Below are positions 30,863-39,113 of a stretch of DNA of 52,388 nt, piece by piece. Within the stretch, counting starts at the first letter, position 1. Each line of letters begins with the position of its first letter. The notes beneath the pieces were generated by a model. It was not told where the DNA came from, ran no database searches, and saw only the letters and a program-made list of their open reading frames with translations. The position numbers and the translations under genes are program-made. This DNA comes from an uncultured Bacteroidia bacterium (GTDB taxonomy: Bacteria > Bacteroidota > Bacteroidia > Bacteroidales > UBA932), in the NCBI GenBank assembly GCA_902779765.1, contig CACZCQ010000012.1, forward strand, positions 1-52,388, given 5' to 3'.

Positions 30863-32410
30863 TACGGTATAGCCGTTTGGTCTTACGGAGACGTTCAGGG
30901 CGAACGCCTCCGTTTTTTTGATACCCATGAACAGCACGGCTTCTTCCGGGATGACGATCCGCAAGTCGGCGTCATCCTGGGAGAAATTGGCCACCAGGAT
31001 GAATACCTTCCCGTGGCCGCCCCTCAGGAAAGCGAAATGCCTGTCCGGATCGAAACCCTGTGACCCATGGTTACAGTAACCCAGGTCGAATGTCTTTCCT
31101 CCGATGGTATCGGCAGCTATCCCGAGCGCTTTTTTGAACAATTCCAAAGTAGCAGTCTCCTTTTCCAGAAGGCCGGTTCCTGTATGTATATGACTGTACA
31201 GGCGTGTAAGTGACCCGACACTCCACCAGTCGAAGATGGTGGTACGTCCGTCCATTCCGCTGAATCCTTCGGAATCCATCCCCGGTTCACCAACTTCTTC
31301 ACCGAAATAAATCATGAAAGGAGCCGTATTGAACAGGAGGCTGGTGCAAAGGTAGGAGCCGCTCCTTGCCGGATCGTGGCCGAAGTAAGGGGATGCGAAC
31401 CGCTGCTCGTCATGATTCTCCAGGAAATTGAGCATCCTCGGCTGAAGGTTCCCCTGGACCTGCCAGTTCCAGGTTATTCCCCTCGCGCTGCCGTGGCCGG
31501 CGGCAATTCCCCTCAAGGTGTCGTACAAACCTGATTTGTCATACAGATAATCGAATCCGACAGTCTCCACATAATGGCGGTACAGGTCTTTCTGATATAC
31601 TTCGGCAATGAATATGACATCAGGGAACTTCTCCTTCACCCTTGCTATAAGCCATTCCATGAATTGCCAGGGAACCATTTCCACCATGTCGCACCGGAAG
31701 CCGTCCACGCCTTTCCTGCACCAGTACAGTACGATATCCAGCATCCTGTCCCAGGTCGAAGTATGGAAATCGCAGTAATTCAGCCTGATCGTTTCGTACC
31801 AGTCATTGATACCGGGGGCAGGGGAGAAGCAGTTCCCGGAGGCCTTGGCGGGATTCTCATAATAATTGTCCGTCATCACTCCCGCCACCGGAAGGTCAAG
31901 GTTCTGGCCAGGATAGTAATAGAAGTCGTTCTCCGGTTTCCAGTGCATCGTGCAATCGTCGGCGAAGCCCAGGGGGCGCTTGTTGCCATCCGTGTCGACA
32001 AGGCCCACCTTACCGTACTCCCTTGAAACGTGGTTCGGTACGAAGTCGACCAAAACCTTGAGTCCGGCATCGTGCGTTCTCTTTAACAGGGACTCGAATT
32101 CAGCCATCCTTTCTCTCGGATTGTCAGCGAGATACGGATTGACATCATAGTAGTCTGTAATGGCGTAGGGAGAGCCTGCGGCTCCTTTGACTACAAGGGG
32201 ATTTGAAGCAGGGCAGCCATCGAATGAGACAGTGGTGGCGTGACGGATTATTCCGGTGTACCAGAGGTGGGTTACCTTGAGTTCATCGCGAAGGTAGGTG
32301 AGTGTCCGTTCATCTATGCAGGAAAACTTGCCGCAGTCTGCAGCACTGCGGCATCCTTCCTTAGCCCCCCATAACCGGGGCAGCATCTGGTACACGATCA
32401 TCTTGCCCAT
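30851..32410 (-). CDS. Cytoplasmic GH13 alpha-amylase family glycosidase
   Basis: A 519-residue glycoside hydrolase with the four conserved GH13 regions: VDFVPNHVS (about 121-129), GFRCDMVE with the nucleophile D241, FIAEVY with acid/base E270, and LENHDEQR with transition-state Asp D334. It has no signal peptide or lipobox, so it should act inside the cell on glycogen, maltodextrins or related glucans rather than on external starch. A second Met at residue 4 is an alternative start. It is 1 nt downstream of the receiver/ATP-grasp gene and converges on the phosphofructokinase gene, a context of internal carbohydrate use. The exact specificity cannot be read from sequence. Confidence 0.9.
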   Translation of the reverse strand: MGKMIVYQMLPRLWGAKEGCRSAADCGKFSCIDERTLTYLRDELKVTHLWYTGIIRHATTVSFDGCPASNPLVVKGAAGSPYAITDYYDVNPYLADNPRERMAEFESLLKRTHDAGLKVLVDFVPNHVSREYGKVGLVDTDGNKRPLGFADDCTMHWKPENDFYYYPGQNLDLPVAGVMTDNYYENPAKASGNCFSPAPGINDWYETIRLNYCDFHTSTWDRMLDIVLYWCRKGVDGFRCDMVEMVPWQFMEWLIARVKEKFPDVIFIAEVYQKDLYRHYVETVGFDYLYDKSGLYDTLRGIAAGHGSARGITWNWQVQGNLQPRMLNFLENHDEQRFASPYFGHDPARSGSYLCTSLLFNTAPFMIYFGEEVGEPGMDSEGFSGMDGRTTIFDWWSVGSLTRLYSHIHTGTGLLEKETATLELFKKALGIAADTIGGKTFDLGYCNHGSQGFDPDRHFAFLRGGHGKVFILVANFSQDDADLRIVIPEEAVLFMGIKKTEAFALNVSVRPNGYTVLPV

Positions 32411-32411
32411 A

Positions 32412-35339
32412 TCAGAAACCGATTATGGCTTTGCCCTTGTTCCTATCTATGAATCCGAGAAGGCCATCGATCCGGTAGACCTTGACGAAGTCACCGGAAT
32501 AAACGCATTCCCTGGCCTTGAGGGCATCAAAATCGATCATCCCGGAACCGGCATACTGATCGACCGAAAGATAACCCACACCAAGGGAAGTGATATTCTG
32601 GAAGAAATGCGTTCCCTGGCTGGGTTCTATCCTGAACCCGTCCATTCCATATTCGACGACCAGCCTGGCCGCGGATATGTCTGTCCAGTCCACCGGTACG
32701 CCGAGTGTCGGGATCGAAGACCCCCATCTACCGGGACCGGCCAGGAAATAGCTCTTTCCTTCCGTATTCATCCTGGTATTGATTCCGGATATCTCCTTTG
32801 CCATCTCTGCGGTCTTCATCTTGTCGAAGGCCTCGGGAAGGATGACCACGAAATACCCGGATTCGTTGAACCATCCGTTGCCTAGTGCACTGTCACTTTT
32901 CACCAGCGGCGTATCGATCATCTCCGAGGCTTCCTCGATCGATGAGACCTGGAACTCAGGACCGTTGGATACAGGACGGACCTGTAGCAACTCAAGGACG
33001 GCTTCCTTGCCGGCGGAACCCGGGACGGGATCGAGTGCGAACTCGATCTCCACTTCTCCCATCAACTCCTCCCGGCATATATCCATGATTTCCGAAATCG
33101 CCTTTGCCAGCGGGAAACGGTCATATTGGAATATCCCGTCGAAGGATATCACACGTGGACCGCGTACATTCACGCCAGGCTGCATCCGGTCGTCCTGGGC
33201 AACATATGTCGAAGCCACCAGTTCAGGGTGGTCATAGTTTCCAAGGGCATCGGAAACAGGGATGCTGAGCAGGTTTATACCATCGTTCCTGGATATCTTG
33301 AACGAAGCGGGCCGCGAATCCAGCACGAACATCTCGGTCTGGGTGTCGCGCATCGCCAGCTTCGGGGAGGACAGCTGAAGTATCTTCCGCGGCTGCCTGG
33401 GGTCCACACGCAGGGTCCTGCCTCCTTCCACGACTGTCTTGCCGAGACCGAAGGCGACATTGAGCACTCCGTCCTCGGCCTTTTCCGAGCCGATGGGATA
33501 TGCGTTCATGGACCTGGCGACTCCTGAAAGCATCGGATAATAGACATCGCCGTGCAAGGAACCGCAGATGCTCTGGATGATCACGGCCATCTTCTCCTCG
33601 CCGAGGAGATTACCGCTGGCCTGGATGTATGCCCTGCTGCCGGCGAAATAGGTCGAGGCGTAGACACTCTTGATAGCCTTGGTCAGTTCCCTCAGCATCC
33701 TGTCCTTGTTGTCGACGAAGGGGCACATGTATGTGGAATACACACCCGCGAACGGCTGGTAGTTGCTGTCTTCCAGTTTTGAGCTCGAGCGTACGGCAAC
33801 CGGGCAGTCCACCGTGGCCACGAAGGCCTTGAGATGGCTCAGAAGTTCACCCGGCAGGGTAGAGGCGACGAATTCTGATAGGATATCGTCATCAGAGAGC
33901 TCCGAATCGATCACGGACTGGAGTCCGTTGTCCATGATGAACCTGTCGAACCATTCCGTGGAAATCACTACGGTGCGAGGGATCGTGATCCTCATCTCCG
34001 GATACTTGTCCGAAAGGGAATGCTTCTGCACCAGATGGTTCAGGAATGCAAGTCCCCTTGCCTTGCCGCCGAGGGATCCTTCTCCGATCCTGGAGAACCA
34101 GAAATAGTCCTGGTAGGACTCCTCGTGGAATTCGGCTATCACACCCTGTCCTATCATCTGGTGATATTTGTTTATCTGCTCCCCAAGGAAGCTGCGGAAC
34201 TCGGTTGCAACCGTATGATGGGCTTGTTTGAAGGTATCGGCAAGATTGAAAAGGCCGCGGGCATACAGCCACTTCGAGAACATGTTCCTGGATGTGTTGC
34301 TGACCAGGATCCCGTCGGGGATATCCCCGATTATCTTCTCCAGCTGAGTAAGACTGGCAGCGCGTCCATATTCCGTACCTGCGGCATCCTTGAATACGAA
34401 ATCCCCGAAGCCGAACTCCTGCTTCATATAGTCTCCAAGCTGCATGAAAAGGGTCCTTGAGAATTTCTTCAGGAATCCTACCCCAAGTTCTTCAGCCACC
34501 TTGGCCATGCTCCCTTGTGAAGATTGAAGCAGAACCGGCATAAGTGGATCGTACTCCCTGATCCTCCTGACCAGGTCGATGCCGGCATCAAGCTTCTCGC
34601 TCTTGGTACTGTCACCCTTGTGTATGACCATCCCGACGTCGGAAATGACCCCCATGAGGTTGTCCTTGTACTTTTCGAAATATGCCAGGGCGTCATCATA
34701 GCACGTGGCCAGGAGGATCTTCGGCCTGGAACGCTTGCGGTACTTCCTCTGGCCTTCATTCAGGAATTCCGTGAGGAACTCGCGGCTCTGCGTGATGAGG
34801 AGCTTGTACAGTTCGGGCAGATATGTGGAATAGTAACGGACAGAGTCCTCCACAAGCAGGATAACCCTTACTCCGACTTCGAAGACATCGTTCTCGGCGT
34901 TGGCTGAATCCTCGATCAGCTTGACTATGGCAAGGATCAGGTCGGCATTGCCGTGCCAGCTGAACACGAAATCTATCCCGGACCGGTCATGCTCGAACAG
35001 ACGCTGCCTGACGGCCTTGGAATAGTGGATCAGCATGATGAACGGAATGTTGCTGCCGTTTTTCTTCAGTTCTGCTGCAAAGTCGAAGATTCCCTTGTCC
35101 CGGTCATTGTACATGCACATGATCATGTCGATCTCCGAGTCAGTATCGATGACCCTGCGAGCCTCCTCGGAGGAATTCGCCCAGATAAAGGTAGGGGGAT
35201 TGCTGAGGTTCAGCTCACGGTATTCACCAGTGACCTGACTCTCGATGCGTCCGTCTTCCTCAAGGGTGAAGGCATCGTAGTTACTGCAAATCATGAGGAT
35301 CCTCCTGATCCTGGAACGCATCAAAGATTCTTCGTTCAT
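32412..35339 (-). CDS. Receiver-domain / PEP-synthase-type ATP-grasp fusion protein
   Basis: A 975-residue fusion that I recognise only in parts. Residues 14-145 look like a degenerate receiver. Residues 157-310 look like an intact receiver with an insert after its first strand: acidic pair E164-D165, phosphoacceptor D234 in VISDVGM, S273/S274 and K291/K292. Residues 420-790 match the PEP-synthase/PPDK N-terminal nucleotide-binding domain: LGGKARGLAFL (423-433), AVRSSSKLEDS (515-525), FAGVYSTYM and a closing LLQVRPV. Residues 790-975 are a further domain (GPGRWGSSIPTLGVPVDW, SQGTHFFQN). The phosphohistidine domain and the PEP-binding barrel of true PEP synthases are absent, so PEP synthesis by this chain alone is unlikely. 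It overlaps the SpoU gene by 4 nt. Confidence 0.8.
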   Translation of the reverse strand: MNEESLMRSRIRRILMICSNYDAFTLEEDGRIESQVTGEYRELNLSNPPTFIWANSSEEARRVIDTDSEIDMIMCMYNDRDKGIFDFAAELKKNGSNIPFIMLIHYSKAVRQRLFEHDRSGIDFVFSWHGNADLILAIVKLIEDSANAENDVFEVGVRVILLVEDSVRYYSTYLPELYKLLITQSREFLTEFLNEGQRKYRKRSRPKILLATCYDDALAYFEKYKDNLMGVISDVGMVIHKGDSTKSEKLDAGIDLVRRIREYDPLMPVLLQSSQGSMAKVAEELGVGFLKKFSRTLFMQLGDYMKQEFGFGDFVFKDAAGTEYGRAASLTQLEKIIGDIPDGILVSNTSRNMFSKWLYARGLFNLADTFKQAHHTVATEFRSFLGEQINKYHQMIGQGVIAEFHEESYQDYFWFSRIGEGSLGGKARGLAFLNHLVQKHSLSDKYPEMRITIPRTVVISTEWFDRFIMDNGLQSVIDSELSDDDILSEFVASTLPGELLSHLKAFVATVDCPVAVRSSSKLEDSNYQPFAGVYSTYMCPFVDNKDRMLRELTKAIKSVYASTYFAGSRAYIQASGNLLGEEKMAVIIQSICGSLHGDVYYPMLSGVARSMNAYPIGSEKAEDGVLNVAFGLGKTVVEGGRTLRVDPRQPRKILQLSSPKLAMRDTQTEMFVLDSRPASFKISRNDGINLLSIPVSDALGNYDHPELVASTYVAQDDRMQPGVNVRGPRVISFDGIFQYDRFPLAKAISEIMDICREELMGEVEIEFALDPVPGSAGKEAVLELLQVRPVSNGPEFQVSSIEEASEMIDTPLVKSDSALGNGWFNESGYFVVILPEAFDKMKTAEMAKEISGINTRMNTEGKSYFLAGPGRWGSSIPTLGVPVDWTDISAARLVVEYGMDGFRIEPSQGTHFFQNITSLGVGYLSVDQYAGSGMIDFDALKARECVYSGDFVKVYRIDGLLGFIDRNKGKAIIGF

Positions 35340-36106
35340 CTGTCTGTGGGGTGTGTTAAGGCTCGTCTTCGGAATTCTGCGACCGTTATCGCGGTGGCCA
35401 CCGCAGCGTTCAGGGATTCGCTGCCGCGTTCGTCTTCGGGGAATGGCGGTATGAACAGTCGGTCCGTCACATTGGCGGCGACTTCCTTGGAAATGCCGTT
35501 CGCCTCGTTTCCGATAACGATCAGCGAGCAGTTGTCCTTACCGAGATTCAATTCCTTTGAATAGATGGATTCTCCATCCAGGAAAGTACCATAGGCATTC
35601 CCTCCGGAGAGGGAGAAGAAACGGCAGAGGCGTACGATGTCGCAATAGTGGAAATCCACCCTGAATATCGCCCCCATCGTGGCCTGTACGACTTTGGGAT
35701 TGAATACATCAACCGTGTCCGGAGAAGCGAAGACACTGTCTATCCCGTACCAGTCAGCTATCCTCAGGATCGTTCCAAGGTTGCCGGGATCCCTGATTCC
35801 GTCCAAGGCCAGGAACAGACCGTTACGTGGAATGGAAAAGAAGGCCAGATCCTTGATTTCCAAGCCTTCCGGCTTGCGTAAGACTGCGAGGGCAGGGGAG
35901 GGAGAGGCAAGCAGGCTCATCCGTTCCATGGTATCGGTACCTATGTCTTCCGACCTGTAATGCCTGACGACTTCGAACCTGGAATGCAGAGCCTCATCCA
36001 CCAGCTTGGCACCCTCCACGACGAACATGCCGTGTTCATCCCTGGATTTCTTGCGCTCGAGCGACTTTATGAATCTTATTTCATTGTTGGAAACCGGTAG
36101 GCTCAT
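35336..36106 (-). CDS. TrmH/SpoU-family RNA 2'-O-methyltransferase
   Basis: A 256-residue SPOUT methyltransferase. The N-terminal substrate-binding domain (about 1-100, FIKSLERKKSRDEHGMFVVE) resembles the L30e-like domain of rRNA methyltransferases. The C-terminal knot has the three SpoU motifs: ALDGIRDPGNLGTILRIADW (motif 1), VIGNEANGIS (motif 2, usually GSEGxGxS) and SESLNAAVATAI (motif 3). The target (23S rRNA or tRNA) cannot be told from sequence. It heads the unit with the receiver/ATP-grasp gene, overlapping by 4 nt, and has a predicted 17-nt leader from TATATTTG at 36136-36129. Confidence 0.92.
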   Translation of the reverse strand: MSLPVSNNEIRFIKSLERKKSRDEHGMFVVEGAKLVDEALHSRFEVVRHYRSEDIGTDTMERMSLLASPSPALAVLRKPEGLEIKDLAFFSIPRNGLFLALDGIRDPGNLGTILRIADWYGIDSVFASPDTVDVFNPKVVQATMGAIFRVDFHYCDIVRLCRFFSLSGGNAYGTFLDGESIYSKELNLGKDNCSLIVIGNEANGISKEVAANVTDRLFIPPFPEDERGSESLNAAVATAITVAEFRRRALTHPTDR

Positions 36107-36128
36107 AAAACTGTCTTCCTATGATGAA

Positions 36129-36157
36129 CAAATATATCAATAATCTTTTTATTTTTG
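36129..36157. promoter_or_regulatory. Divergent -7 boxes for the SpoU gene and tamL
   Basis: Minus strand TATATTTG (36136-36129), start near 36123. Plus strand TATTTTTG (36150-36157), start near 36163, only about 2 nt before the tamL ATG. Both match TAnnTTTG. No clear -33 boxes are seen. Confidence 0.45.
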
Positions 36158-36164
36158 TAGAATC

Positions 36165-38369
36165 ATGGCTCCAAAAACGTCTGTCGCCATACTTGCCGCC
36201 ATAGTGCTCGCTGCTGCGCTGAGTTTCTCGTGCAGCACGACCCGTGTCCTGGAAGACGGGCAGTACCGGTTGGCCAAGAACAAAGTCGAGATCACCAACG
36301 ACCGGAAATTCAATCCGAAAGAGGTAGAAAAATACATCCAGCAGAAATCCAATTCATACATATTCCTCGGTTGGAACCCTTTCCTTAACTTCTACAACAT
36401 ATCCGGAAAGGACACCAGCAAGTTTGCCAACAAGCTAATACGCAAGATCGGAGTCGCCCCTGTTGTCTACCAGCCGTCGCAGGTCGATGCGTCGATCGAG
36501 AACATACAGCGGCATCTCGAATACCTGGGATATTATCATTCTGATGTACAGAGCGATGTCAAGGTGGACGGAAGGACCGTCGATGTGACGTATTCCGTCA
36601 CGCTGGGCGACAGGTACAGGATCGACAAGATAGATTTCTCAGTGCCGGAAGGGGAGTTCAGCAGGGATTTCTATGCGGACACGGCCAACATCTCCGTCAA
36701 GCCCGGCGACTATCTCTCCGAATATGCCCTAGAACAGGAAACCGAGCGTTCTGCGGCGTGGTTCCGCCGCAACGGCTGGTTCGGTTTTACCAAGAACTAC
36801 TACGCCTTCGAGGCAGACACCCTGCAGAAACGGGATACGGCCGACCTGCTCATGATGATCCGGGAGTATACGAGGAACCAGTCACCGGAGAATGCACGTC
36901 CTTTCCGGAAATACCATTTCGGGGACGTGAACATATCCTGGGACAAGGACCTGCATTTCAACCGCAGGGTACTCCGCAACATGAATACCATAAAGCCGGG
37001 CGACCTGTATGACGAGGTTGTCGTCAACAACACGTATTCCCGGCTCTCGGCCCTGAAGCTCTTCAACGGAGTCAACATCGCCATGAATCCCCGTGACAGC
37101 GTCGACATCGTGGATTGTGAGATCTCCCTGACCCGCTCCAGGATGCAGGGATTCAAGGTCAACCTGGAGGGTTCCACTAACTCCTCTGGACTTATCGGGA
37201 TCTCTCCTCAGCTCAGCTATTTCCATAAGAACATATTCCACGGAGGGCAATGGCTGAACCTTGGGTTCATGGGCAATTTCCAGTTCAAGTCCAGCGACCA
37301 CAGCATACGCTCGAATGAGTTCGGTGTATCCGGCAGCGTGAGTTTCCCCGAATTCCTTGGACTTCCGAACACCCTTTTCACCGGTCCCAGCATCCCCAGG
37401 ACTGAAATCAATGCTTCCTACACTTACCAGGACCGTCCTGAGTATACCAGGAACATGATTTCGACCTCGTTCGGCTACACTGGTTCCCTCTCCAGGGGAC
37501 GCTTCTACTATCAGGTATATCCCATCCAGGCCAAGATAGTCAGGCTTACCCATCTCGATCCTGCATTCTTCAACACGCTGTCCGGCAATCCCTTCCTCAG
37601 GGATGCATATCAGAACCACTTCGACGTAGGTTCGAGCGGTATGGTGTACTATACTACTTGCGCCGACATAAATCCTAAAGTGTCCTACCAGTATATCAGG
37701 TTCCTCCTGGACGCTTCCGGCAATGTCCTGAGCCTGTTCAACGGTATGATGAAGACCGACCAGTACGGATCACGCATGATCTGGGGTACTCCGTATTCAC
37801 AGTACCTGCGTTACGAACTTACCCTTGGCAAGACCATAGTCTTCGGAAGGAATGACACGCAGGCCCTCGCAATCCGCATCCTGGGTGGAGCGGGAAATGC
37901 ATACGGCAATTCCGTGACGATGCCGTTTGAAAAGCAATTCTACAGCGGAGGAGCCAACAGCATGCGCGGATGGCAGGCCAGGGCTCTGGGTCCCGGACGT
38001 TCTCCTGCAGACACCTCGTTCGTCATCCCCAGCCAGACCGGAGACATGAAGTTCGAGGCCAATCTGGAATACCGTTTCCCTATGTTCTGGAAACTCTACG
38101 GAGCGCTGTTTACCGACATAGGCAATGTCTGGACATTGAAGTCTACGGACGAAGATTCACTGAGCCGCTTCAACCTGAAGGATTTCAGCGAAAGCGTGGC
38201 TGCCAACTGGGGCTTCGGAGTCAGGGTCGACCTTACATTCCTGATCCTGCGCCTGGACATGGGTATGAAGCTTCTGGATCCTTCCCGTGAAGACAGGTAT
38301 CTGGGCCCCTCCGAATGGTTCAAGAGAGACGGATTCGCAGTACATTTCGGTGTGGGATACCCCTTCTAG
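36165..38369 (+). CDS. tamL: BamA/TamA-family outer membrane lipoprotein (TamL-like)
   Basis: A 734-residue Omp85-family protein. The N-terminus is a lipoprotein signal with lipobox FSC (C23), unlike E. coli TamA and BamA, which are not lipidated. Residues about 30-320 contain POTRA-like repeats (YRLAKNKVEIT, VDVTYSVTLGDRYRIDKIDF, RYHFGDVNISWD is replaced here by KYHFGDVNISWD). Residues about 330-734 form the barrel, with the late motif GGANSMRGWQARALGPG resembling the conserved loop-6 VRGF/Y region and a terminal GVGYPF ending in Phe. Lipoprotein TamA homologues (TamL) are known in Bacteroidota, where they pair with TamB. No tamB gene lies next to it here, so the partner must be elsewhere. 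Confidence 0.85.
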   Translation: MAPKTSVAILAAIVLAAALSFSCSTTRVLEDGQYRLAKNKVEITNDRKFNPKEVEKYIQQKSNSYIFLGWNPFLNFYNISGKDTSKFANKLIRKIGVAPVVYQPSQVDASIENIQRHLEYLGYYHSDVQSDVKVDGRTVDVTYSVTLGDRYRIDKIDFSVPEGEFSRDFYADTANISVKPGDYLSEYALEQETERSAAWFRRNGWFGFTKNYYAFEADTLQKRDTADLLMMIREYTRNQSPENARPFRKYHFGDVNISWDKDLHFNRRVLRNMNTIKPGDLYDEVVVNNTYSRLSALKLFNGVNIAMNPRDSVDIVDCEISLTRSRMQGFKVNLEGSTNSSGLIGISPQLSYFHKNIFHGGQWLNLGFMGNFQFKSSDHSIRSNEFGVSGSVSFPEFLGLPNTLFTGPSIPRTEINASYTYQDRPEYTRNMISTSFGYTGSLSRGRFYYQVYPIQAKIVRLTHLDPAFFNTLSGNPFLRDAYQNHFDVGSSGMVYYTTCADINPKVSYQYIRFLLDASGNVLSLFNGMMKTDQYGSRMIWGTPYSQYLRYELTLGKTIVFGRNDTQALAIRILGGAGNAYGNSVTMPFEKQFYSGGANSMRGWQARALGPGRSPADTSFVIPSQTGDMKFEANLEYRFPMFWKLYGALFTDIGNVWTLKSTDEDSLSRFNLKDFSESVAANWGFGVRVDLTFLILRLDMGMKLLDPSREDRYLGPSEWFKRDGFAVHFGVGYPF

Positions 38370-39106
38370 TCCTGCCTTTCCGGAATCTGTACAGTCAATA
38401 CGATCGGATAGTGGTCGCTCATGCGGGGGACGCCGTATCCATCCGTTATCATAGCGTATGAGAGGGGAGTGAGGCCATTCACGAAGAAATGGTCGATGGC
38501 CCCGTGACTTTCTTCAGGACGTGAGAAATTGATGAAGGTATCATCTTCCGGAATTCCGAGCATGCTCCTGGCGGATTCCATTTTCAATCCCGCCTCCTGG
38601 ATATTCCTGAGGAAGGTATTCCAGTCTCCGCAGGCAATATCGCAACCAGTCAGCTGCCTGTTCACTTGATTAACAGTCCTTGCGACGATTTTCTTCTCCC
38701 ATCTGGAATGGACGTTGACCACCCTTGTCCCGTTCACGGTGCAGGCATCCCAGAATATGGAAAAACGGTGCCTGGAAGCCTTGAGAGGCTTCTTTACATA
38801 GATCGGATGGCTGACAGAAAGACCGACACGCCTGTAATTGTCCGGAATATACCTCCCGGCAGGCGGCAGGACCTCCTGGAGGCAGATGACGTCGGGATCC
38901 AGGTCCTTGACCATCATTTCCATAGCTCCCATGCGTTTCTTCCAGTATGCGGGGGAGTCGCTGTCGGTATCCCGGGTCCACTCCCGGACATTGAACGAGA
39001 GGACCTTCATCGTACGGGTATCCTGGACATTGTTTTCCATGGCACGGAAGGGGAGTGCAATGAGAAGGGCCGCCAAGAACAGCAGGCGAAGTGGAGCGGA
39101 TGACAT
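38366..39106 (-). CDS. Endonuclease/exonuclease/phosphatase family protein, probably exported
   Basis: A 246-residue member of the DNase I-like superfamily. The catalytic set is complete: N39 (SFNVRE), E78 (CLQEV), H133 (VNVHSRW), D161 and N163 (GDWNTF), D205 (IDHFF) and the closing D231-H232 (SDHYP). A hydrophobic N-terminus (about 5-21) suggests a signal peptide or anchor, so it probably acts outside the cytoplasm. The substrate could be nucleic acid, a phospholipid or an inositol phosphate. It lies 7 nt after rlmD, and its TAG stop is interleaved with that of tamL (CTAG, 38366-38369). Confidence 0.87.
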   Translation of the reverse strand: MSSAPLRLLFLAALLIALPFRAMENNVQDTRTMKVLSFNVREWTRDTDSDSPAYWKKRMGAMEMMVKDLDPDVICLQEVLPPAGRYIPDNYRRVGLSVSHPIYVKKPLKASRHRFSIFWDACTVNGTRVVNVHSRWEKKIVARTVNQVNRQLTGCDIACGDWNTFLRNIQEAGLKMESARSMLGIPEDDTFINFSRPEESHGAIDHFFVNGLTPLSYAMITDGYGVPRMSDHYPIVLTVQIPERQD

Positions 39107-39113
39107 TGCGGTA

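Noticed and set aside
32412-35339. Ordinary phosphoenolpyruvate synthase (ppsA)
   Set aside because: Only the nucleotide-binding domain is present. There is no GGxTSHAA-type phosphohistidine motif and no PEP-binding barrel.
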